Below, piece after piece: positions 56,146-64,000 of a stretch of DNA of 64,000 nucleotides. The stretch is from Azadirachta indica (lineage: Eukaryota; Streptophyta; Magnoliopsida; Sapindales; Meliaceae), in contig CM040446.1 of NCBI GenBank assembly GCA_022749755.1, positions 8,890,367 to 8,954,366 on the forward strand. The letters run 5' to 3'. How positions within the stretch are numbered: position 1 is the stretch's first letter; every line of letters starts with the position of its first letter. Below the pieces are notes generated by a model that saw only the letters and a program-made list of their open reading frames with translations, was not told where the DNA came from and ran no database searches. The position numbers and the translations under genes are program-made.

Positions 56146-56450
56146 GTTAATCAGATATCTAGCAATCCTAAGTAACATAGATGGAATGTGTGCTTAAGGG
56201 ATAGTTAGATACTATTTTCCAAAACATGTTTTAATGAAAAACAAATACTTAATAGGAAACAACTATTTAGAAGGTGTTTTAATAAAACATATATTAATCC
56301 TCTTTTTGTCTATAAAATAAAACACAATATAGTTATTTTCCATCAACATGTCATTGAAATACTATATATAACTAAACAGAGGATAAAGGGGAGAAATCAA
56401 TTTATTTTTCGTTGGATTACATCTGCTATGACTCAAGGTATACATTAATT
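56146..56450 (+). pseudogene. Pararetrovirus protease remnant (tentative)
   Basis: A broken frame reads YLIGNNYL, then in another frame INPLFVYKIKHNIVIFHQHV and IEILYITKQRIKGRNQ. The IGNN-type motif and order after the coat protein suggest the C-terminal side of the aspartic protease. The finger and protease active site are deleted. Confidence 0.4.
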
Positions 56451-57344
56451 TTCTAATTATTTTGAATCCATTTTGTGAACATCATGTAGTTTTATGATTC
56501 TAAGATTTAAAATTTATGTAATTATTTTTTATAAAAATATGTTATATTTTTATTTGACACAATACAAATACGATATGTTAACCTGAATTATAACTCTATT
56601 ATAGGTTATGAGAAAAAGGGAAGGGCGTTAGCACAGGGATTATATTTAAGAAAATTATGTTATAATTTGTTACTTGTTAAAATTTAGGAATAAAAATATT
56701 ATAATATTATAATTCTCTTATATATTAGGCAAAGTGTGTATTATTACATTATTTATTTGTTCTTCTAAACAAATAAAATTGGAAATATTTTACATAAAAA
56801 AAAGAGTTTTAATGTAAAATTTAAAATTTTAATAAAATTTAAAATTTAATATATAACATAAAAATGAAGAATTTTAACGTAAAATTTAAAGTTTTAATAA
56901 AATTTCAAATTTTAAATATTTTTAAAAAATATATATGTAATGATACAATGTATTTTAGTTTATTGCGTTAGTATTTAAATTTTGTTAGTCTTGTACTATA
57001 AATATTCTTTTTTCCTTAACTCATTGACTGTTTTGTATTTTTTAATGATTGTGATTTGTTTTCCGTACAATTAGATGCAGTTGTTGAACTCCCATTCGGT
57101 AATCTTTTAGTTGATTGATTGCAGAATTAGGTGGAATTAACTATTTTGAGTTTTTTATTACAATATTTTCGGTTTATTCATAGTACTGAATTAAAATGAA
57201 TCAAATATTATAAATTTAATGAATAAAAATACATGAATGGAAGTCCATCGCATCAATCCATTCTTAAATCTTCCAATTATTATAGTCTTCATTATTTATG
57301 ATAATATAAGAGATATGGAGTTGAAAGATTCGCTGTCTAACAAA
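56451..57344. other. AT-rich intergenic DNA
   Basis: No coding signal. A short duplication of 'ttttaatgtaaaatttaaa(a/g)ttttaataaaatt' occurs at 56808-56850 and 56870-56910. Otherwise nothing is recognised. Confidence 0.5.
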
Positions 57345-58150
57345 AACACGTATAAATCACATAAAAAATTTTGGGAAAAAAGTAAGAATTATTTTAATAT
57401 ACTGATTAATTTAATAGTTTTAACAATATTTACACAAGTCTTAATTTATTTTAAAATAACAATTATACGCTAATTAATAATAGTCATTCAACAAATATTA
57501 TTATTAAATTTTTAAAATTTGACAAAATATAATATATTTTTAAAAAATAAATTAGTAAACAGTATATCAATAATATAATATTTAAATATATTATAAAAGT
57601 ATATATTTTATCAATAATATATCTCATTTTTATTATGTTATTAAATATTAAATATAAATATTTTAACTACACATAATATAAATTGTAATATACTCATTAG
57701 TATTGAACTAAGGTATATTTTATTTATATATTAATATTATTTATGATTTATTTATTTTTTTAATACTTAATTCATATTGAATTCCTAACATATTGTAAAA
57801 TATATAAATTTATATTTTAGTCATAATCTATTAATAAGTATTATTTATATTATTTATATAATATGTAAATTTATGATATGTTCATAAATATTATATTATT
57901 AATAAACTATAAAATAATATTATATTTATTTTATTAAAGTATTTTTGATAAATATATTTATTTTATTAAATTTTAAAGATTTAATAATAATTTTTGTTAA
58001 ATAACTATTATTGATAGGGGTATAATAATTATTTTTAAAATAAATTTAGACTTATGTGAATATTTTTAAAATTATTAAAACTAATCAGTACATTAAGTCA
58101 AACTTTAGAAAATTACATACATTTTTTTTTCCAAAATTTTATAATAGATA
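57345..58150. repeat. AT-rich foldback/MITE-like element (copy 2)
   Basis: Long inverted arms: 57365-57545 pairs with the reverse complement of 57945-58140 (aaattttggg/aaattttgga; tactgatta; cacaagtctt(a)aatttattttaaaa; attattattaaat(t/c)tttaaaattt). The loop is AT-only sequence similar to 10455-10640. It has no coding content. Confidence 0.7.
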
Positions 58151-58192
58151 TATCCTCAGATTTATCATCAACCTTATGAACCTTTTTCAATT

Positions 58193-59550
58193 GGGCAAAT
58201 TCTTTATTACCCCTAAGGTTTTTAGAAATATCTCATTATTCCTTAAAGTTTAAAAATTTACTTATTAAGTCTATTTGTTAACTAACATGACAAAAAAACT
58301 CCACTTTTATCGTAATAACTTTGGATGAAAATTTATTTTTATTATTTTATTATATATTAGTACTTTTAATTAATAAGTAAATAATTCAAAAATATTAATA
58401 ACAAAAAAATTAACTGTGTGCCAAGTCTATCACTATTATTGGTCAGTCAATCATTATTGTCAATCACCGTCTACTGTCAATTGTTTGGATTTTCTAAATA
58501 TTATTGGACTTTTCTTTGAAATTACATTACAATACCTATATCATCGCCATTTGACCAACTATTCATTATAAATTTAAAGTTTAAATATCAAATATTCAAC
58601 TTTAGATGATAAACAGTTAATTAAACAACAATTATAATAGTATCATTGCGTAAAGTAAAGCATTCAAAGAAAATTCTAGTTATATTCACGCTTAGCATAC
58701 TATGGCATTGTTTTTTGTTATTAACACTTTTTGAATTATTTAATTTAAAATTAAAAGTGATAATATATAATAAAAAAATTTTATATAATTAATAGTTTAT
58801 AGTACAATCACACACCAAACATAGTCTAGTATTAAATTTTATTTTTTATTGTTAATTTTATGATTTATATTTTATTTTATTAATTTAATGATTTATTATT
58901 TATTATTTTGTTAATTTTATGATTCATTGTTAATTTTATGATTTATTTTTTTCATTATTTTGTTGATTTAATGATTTATTATTTATTGTTAATTTATTTT
59001 ATGATTTTTATTTATTTATTATTTTATTAATTTAATGATATAATGATGGTATTATTTATTATTTTGTTAATTTTATGATTTATTTATTATTTTGTTAATT
59101 CAATGATTTAATGATTTATTATTCATTATTTTGTTAATTCTATTATTTATTGTTAATTATGTGATCTTGTTATATGTTATTTGTTAATATAATGATTTAA
59201 GTGAGAGAGAATAGTGTGGTGGTACAGAGTCAACATTGACTATGGGTAGCTAGGAGGGAGTGTGGCGTGATGTTTTTTTTTTTTTTTAAAAGTTTTGGAT
59301 GAAGTAAGAAATGAAATACTAAATTCTTACCTTCTATTATTACTCGAACTTAAAATGGCCTGCAAGCATCAAGCGTGTCCAAGACCACTTAAACTATCGT
59401 TTAGAGGCATGATGTAGTGTTTAATTACCTTTTTAACCATAAAAATAAAATTTACTGTTATTTTAATTCACAAATGGCTTTAACGGATACAACTTTGAAA
59501 GATAATGGGGTATTTTTCAAAAAACTTTAGGAATAATAGGAAATTTGCCT
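58193..59550. mobile_element. Non-autonomous Mutator-like element (1358 bp)
   Basis: The left end GGGCAAATTCTTTATTACCC and the right end read inward (AGGCAAATTTCCTATTATTC) form imperfect inverted repeats of at least 60 bp, including 'ctaa(g/a)gttttt' and 'ca(t/c)tat(t/c)'. The flanks are ttttcaatt (58184-58192) and tttttaatt (59551-59559), a 9-bp duplication with one mismatch. Nine bp is the Mutator-class size. There is no transposase inside; the interior includes the AT tandem repeat at 58840-59165. Confidence 0.8.
58840..59165. repeat. AT-only irregular tandem repeat
   Basis: Repeated variants of 'ttttatgatttatt', 'attttgttaatt' and 'ttaatttaatgatttatt' without a fixed period; it lies inside the Mutator-like element. 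Confidence 0.8.
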
Positions 59551-60545
59551 TTTTTAATTTTTTATGGTTTTAATAAACCCAGTAATTATAAATCCCTTTA
59601 CTTGCATTATTTCATTTGCTAGATTTCTTGCTCAAATTAATAATTAAGAAAACAATTTGCTGATTATCCAATTAAAAGAATCAATTAGATGATGTTCGTT
59701 AATTACCAAAAAAGCTCGACCATTACTTCTGAGACTAAAATTTCTTATTTCTTGTTATAGGCATGTTATACTACAAACTACATAATCAATTCGCATTACG
59801 CTATGGGGTTGTTTGTTTTTATTCTCCGTCTATGACTAGAGATATACTGAGCCTTTAACAAATTTTTTATTATATGATTTGTAGATTTTTCATCTTGATG
59901 AATATTTTTTTACTTATAGAGGGTGAAAAGACTTAAGTAGATAAACAATATGAAATTATATGGAATGCATTATTATTATCTCATATTGATCCTCGGACAA
60001 ATAAATATAACTCAGACTAAGACCGCAATAAAACAACCATATTTTGTTGCAATATATGTTTCTTTATGTATGCATTTTAGGAAAAGAATATTTGCACTTT
60101 AAAAAAACCTATCAAAATCATGTTAATTTTAAAAGTGTTGGGATGGACTTTTTTGTCCGTAAGAATTTTAATCATAATTTTAGTAGGTTTTTTATACTAT
60201 TAATTAGTAATTTTTGTATTATTAATTTCTTATTTGCGGATAATTTAGTTTTACGAATTAGATAACATTTTGTTAATAATTATCTTATTTAATGTGGAAT
60301 TTAACTTGTATAAAGGAAGAGAGTACTATTCTTCGAAAAATAATTTATATAAAGAGAAGAGAATTATATCTTAGAAGAAATAATTTGTCTCAAATATATA
60401 AGGATGTTGAGTTCACTTATCAAAAAACACATTGAAATCTCATAAAATGCTATTGTTTCATGTAGGAGAGAAATCTATTAAAATTGAGCACCTATTTTAT
60501 TATAATGAAGAGAAAACAAATTCTAGTAAGAGAAATAGTAAGGGT
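59551..60545. other. AT-rich intergenic DNA
   Basis: No credible coding region; the 60044-60265 frame is short and AT-driven. No element ends were found. Confidence 0.5.
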
Positions 60546-60850
60546 GCATTTGTTGGTGCTTATTAGCACTCTATAAGTGCTAAACTATGTGTTTGACAAT
60601 TTTTCGATATAAGTGCTAAAAATGTTATATATATAATTATTTTTATTAAAAATATCACTATATAGATATATTATTTATTTTAATATATGTCTATTTTAGT
60701 AATTTAGTAATAAAAAGTGTTGTCTTAATTGCACCTCCAAATACATAATTCAGCACCAATAAGTAGTTTTAGAAATTATTAATTAAACACTTAAGTGTTT
60801 TTTCAAAAACTGTTAAAAGAAAAGGTGTTAAAAAATATAAGTACTAATTA
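60546..60850. repeat. Possible MITE with inverted internal similarity
   Basis: 'aagtgctaaactatgtgtttgac' (60577-60600, split) resembles the reverse complement of about 60733-60757 (gtgctgaattatgtatttgg). Repeated 'gtgct(t/a)' and 'aagtgtt' words occur on both sides. hAT-derived MITEs often show this style. Ends and target duplication are not established. Confidence 0.35.
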
Positions 60851-62397
60851 GATTAGTATTGATTCTTTAATATTACCAATCTGACCCTAAGATATATTAA
60901 GATTAACTGCCAATACGTAGAGTAGATAAATTTCGGTTAGACAAACAATGAGCATTATTGATATTGGTTGTAATCTAGTGAGGGCAATGGTGACATCTAA
61001 TGCAATGGGGGCAGTTGAGGTTTAGGTGTGAAGAAAAATTATTGAAAATATAGTTATAACAAATTTTCTTATTTCATCTTTAAGGATCCAAATTTTTCTC
61101 AAATATAAAATTTTGAACATGAATACTTGTATTATATGGTTAATATTTTTCTATATTTATAATTTTCATTTATCATATTTGTTTGATATTTTCACTTGTT
61201 GAGATAGGACTGAAAATTCCAACCAAAAGTCATTATACTTATTTCAACCAAACAATAAAGGTCTATCCAAATGTTGTGATTTTATATGGAAACATATATG
61301 AAGGTCTATGCAAATGAATAATTTCGTGTTAGTCCTTAGGGCTTTAAGAAATGTTACTTTAATCATATTGTTTCATATAATCATAAACATCTTTTCTGTT
61401 TCTCACATCGATTAGTTTAGTTTAAAAAGGTTTCACCTAATTTTACTTTCATTTTTTAACCAACCTTATGTTATATTTTCTCCATTAGGTTAAGTAAAAA
61501 TAATTGAAAGTATAAATTTGGAGCTAAAAGAATTTATTTAACCTTATTTTTTGATAAAATCTAAAAAATAATTTTTTGCCTTAATTTTTCTTTAAATGGA
61601 ATAAGCTTTTCATATATTAGTTATACAACAATGATAATTTCTTAATTTTTTTAAAAAATTACATTATAAAGTCAACTTAATTATTATTTTATAAAAAAAT
61701 TAGGGGAAAAAGAGCTTCACTTCATAATTCATTTGAATAGAAACAAAATAAAAATAATACACACTACACTAATAAAAGAATAGAAATAAACATTATGTTG
61801 TTTTATTCTTAACTAAAATTAAAATATACTAACGACCGAAATTAATCCTTCACAATAATACCTAACAATAATTTCTATAATACTTAATCATTTTTATTAT
61901 CATTCAAATTATATTTCATTATCACCCATAATAGTTATTGGAAGGCAAACCCGTACTTTCATCTTATCATTACTTGAAAATGTATTGAAAATTCGTTTAA
62001 AGTATCAAACTAAGTTTTATCAAAATATATTTTTTTAGGCTGAAGTGCCGAATACAAAAAATATTAGGGATGTCCGTGACAAATACGTGAAATAATTTGA
62101 CTAACATGACATTTCTTAAATCGTAAGGCGCATTTGATTTTTTTTTTTTTTCAAATATTGTTTTCATAAAATGAAAATGAGAATGAAAATAGTGTTTTTA
62201 ATTTAATGTTTTCAAAGCCAAGGACAGGTCTGTAACATTTTTAAAACGTGTGCGATATATAGAAATATTTTTAAGAATAAAATTTTAATAAACTCAATTA
62301 CTACTACAATATAATAATTAATATCTTAAATATATAAATTAATTTAATTATTCTAAATTTTTTAAATTATAAAAATATTAATAAAAATTATTTTTAG
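60851..62397. other. AT-rich intergenic DNA
   Basis: No coding signal, repeat or RNA gene was recognised. A T/C-rich stretch near 62130 and homopolymer runs are the only notable composition. Confidence 0.5.
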
Positions 62398-63024
62398 GAA
62401 AACGGCATTCAAGACTCTAAAATTTGTTTATTGGACTGATTAATCCTAATAATTTAAAAATAATCATTAAAATTCTAATTTATTATCAAATGATAATTTT
62501 ACCTTTTACTAATAGTAATTATTTAAAAAAATTATTTTAGCCCTTAACTGGCAATAAATATTATTTTATAATATATTAATAATTAAAGATTTATTAATAT
62601 ACTATAACTAAAATATAAATTTATTTTTATTTTATAATATATTAATAATTAAATATTAATAACATATTAGAAAATAAATAAAATAAATCTTAAATAAATA
62701 AATCAATAAAAAAATATTGTAGTACAATACTTTATAATTTATATTTACGTATAACTAAAATATATAAAATATAATAAAAATAAAATGTATTAGTTTTAAA
62801 TATGTAAATTTATAATATATTGATAATATTATATTTTTAATGCAATAGAAAATTAATGTAATAGAAACTAATATTATAATTTGATAAATATATTATATTT
62901 TAGATAACTATTATTTTAAGAATATAATAGTTATTTTTTAATAAATTAAAATTTTAATGAATAAAAATTATTAAGGCTAATCAATTTATTACTCTAAATC
63001 ATAGAGATTTGGACGTCGTTTTTC
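62398..63024. repeat. AT-rich foldback/MITE-like element (copy 3)
   Basis: The left arm from GAAAACGGCATTCAAG pairs with the right arm read inward (GAAAAACGACGTCCAA). Matching continues for about 85 bp (gattaatcctaataattt vs gattagccttaataattt; cattaaaatt(c/t)taatttatt). The arms also resemble those of 57345-58150. No clear target duplication was found (atttttagg vs tcttttttt). Confidence 0.7.
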
Positions 63025-64000
63025 TTTTTTTCATTTTAAAGAGTTCTTATTGGCTATAAAACCTTATTCATTTTAAAAAGTGGAGGAAATATTTACGAAT
63101 AAAATATAAAACTTACAAGCCCGTGCGCGCATAAGGAACAGAAAGAGAGGGACAGGGTATGTAAACGTAGTCAGTCAAGTGTTATGTAAATTATCAAATC
63201 CACATAAAATAGGAGTGGCGGCTTTTGCTGACGTTACTTTATTTTTGTTTTTACTTTATTAATTTAGCTTTATTAAAATAGTGTCGGGAGATTTTTAATA
63301 TTTTGTTCGTATAATAACATTTTTATCCCCAAAGTTTACGAAAATAATAAAAAAAATAATTGTTTTCAATTATAATAATTTTGTCCCTAATAGGCAATAG
63401 CCTGAAACGTTGTTAAGAGTAGACGTGAAAAATATATGATATTTTAAAAGGTCAAATTTAACCCACAAGCTCACCAAACTCGTGCCATGCTTACTTGGGA
63501 CCTTCTTTTTTTAAATTTTTAAATATTTTTAATTGATTAAACTTATTAAAATATCATTAAATTTAATTTTGTACAGCTACTATCATGTATATTGTTAAGT
63601 CTTTTTAATTTTTAAAATATTTTAATTCACTATTTAAACTTTTGTGCTAATTTGTCTATTATTCCATTAGTTTTTTATGTTTAAAATATGAACTCGGTGT
63701 GAGTTTATGTAGACTATGTGTTGTGTCAACTCGTCATTTCATATTGAATTCATATTATATTATGTCTGACTCAATCTATTTACCAGCTCTAATTGAAAGC
63801 AAGGTGAAAAAAAATAAAGGGATAAAGATTAAATTGTTAAAAATAAGAAAAATATATCATGTTTTGTTGTTTTAACAAAAATCAGGAACTAATTTGTTAA
63901 TAACCCAATAATAAATGGAAAAATATAGGTGGGCACCATCTTCTTCCCGGTCAAAACTGGCGCCCTGCTAACTCTCCATGAGAGAGTAAACTAGAGTGAA
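63025..64000. other. Intergenic DNA to window end
   Basis: Slightly less AT-rich around 63115-63180 (cccgtgcgcgcataagg). No ORF, RNA gene or element end can be supported. A promoter or the start of a host gene beyond the window is possible but not shown. Confidence 0.4.

Noticed and set aside
57237..60265. ORFs of 65-78 residues in the AT-rich right end
   Set aside because: They are rich in Ile, Asn, Lys and Phe as expected from AT composition, and two of them overlap inverted-repeat elements.
63000..64000. Promoter or first exon of a host gene at the window end
   Set aside because: No TATA-plus-start arrangement or coding-like frame can be supported.

Overview
The window looks like plant nuclear heterochromatin, most likely from a eudicot. 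It is AT-rich and packed with decayed Ty3/gypsy LTR retrotransposons, a CACTA DNA transposon, an endogenous pararetrovirus and a long diverged satellite. I found no intact host gene. Nearly every coding stretch carries stops or frameshifts, so coding entries are given as pseudogenes. Two 100-bp N runs (30028-30127 and 48133-48232) are scaffold joins, so order across them rests on the assembly.

Left part (1-30 kb): a nested stack. A Ty3/gypsy 3' end (1-1241) abuts an Athila-like pol fragment (1255-3480), then a minus-strand gypsy copy (3481-5997). An Athila-like element begins at 5998. Its 5' LTR was split at 6081/25332 by a plus-strand gypsy of the same family as the minus copy: LTR 6082-6912, tRNA-Met PBS, gag, protease, start of RT, and the end of its 3' LTR at 25018-25326. 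A TTATT target duplication flanks this gypsy. The gypsy interior was replaced from 9684 to 25017 by further elements: unclassified repeats, a solo LTR with its own GGTGA duplication (11750-12600), and a CACTA element (about 13560-25017) with a TNP2-type transposase and a second gene ending in a Ulp1-like protease domain. The Athila LTR resumes at 25332-26605, followed by a tRNA-Asp PBS, gag-protease and a 3' non-coding part up to the first gap.

Middle part (30-48 kb): after the gap comes a nearly full-length gypsy gag-pol (30128-34731) with its 3' LTR (34497-35343). Its pol reading frame runs into the LTR, as described for CRM-type chromoviruses. It sits in a tandem satellite with a monomer of about 145 bp, covering roughly 6.6 kb of the interval 35344-48132. 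The satellite is interrupted by three solo LTRs (36097-36940, 42801-44178, 45052-46453) and by a composite minus-strand block (37915-40423). Satellite plus CRM-like elements suggests pericentromeric DNA (inference).

Right part (48-64 kb): an endogenous caulimovirid-like pararetrovirus lies in two opposed blocks. The minus block (48233-50770) has a coat-protein region joined to the start of the downstream ORF. The plus block (50781-56450) holds RT-RNase H, a downstream ORF, an intergenic promoter region, the tRNA-Met PBS, a movement protein, the coat-protein N-terminal part and a protease remnant. All of it is broken by stops. From 56451 to the end the DNA is AT-rich and non-coding, with a Mutator-like non-autonomous element (58193-59550) and members of an AT-rich inverted-repeat family.
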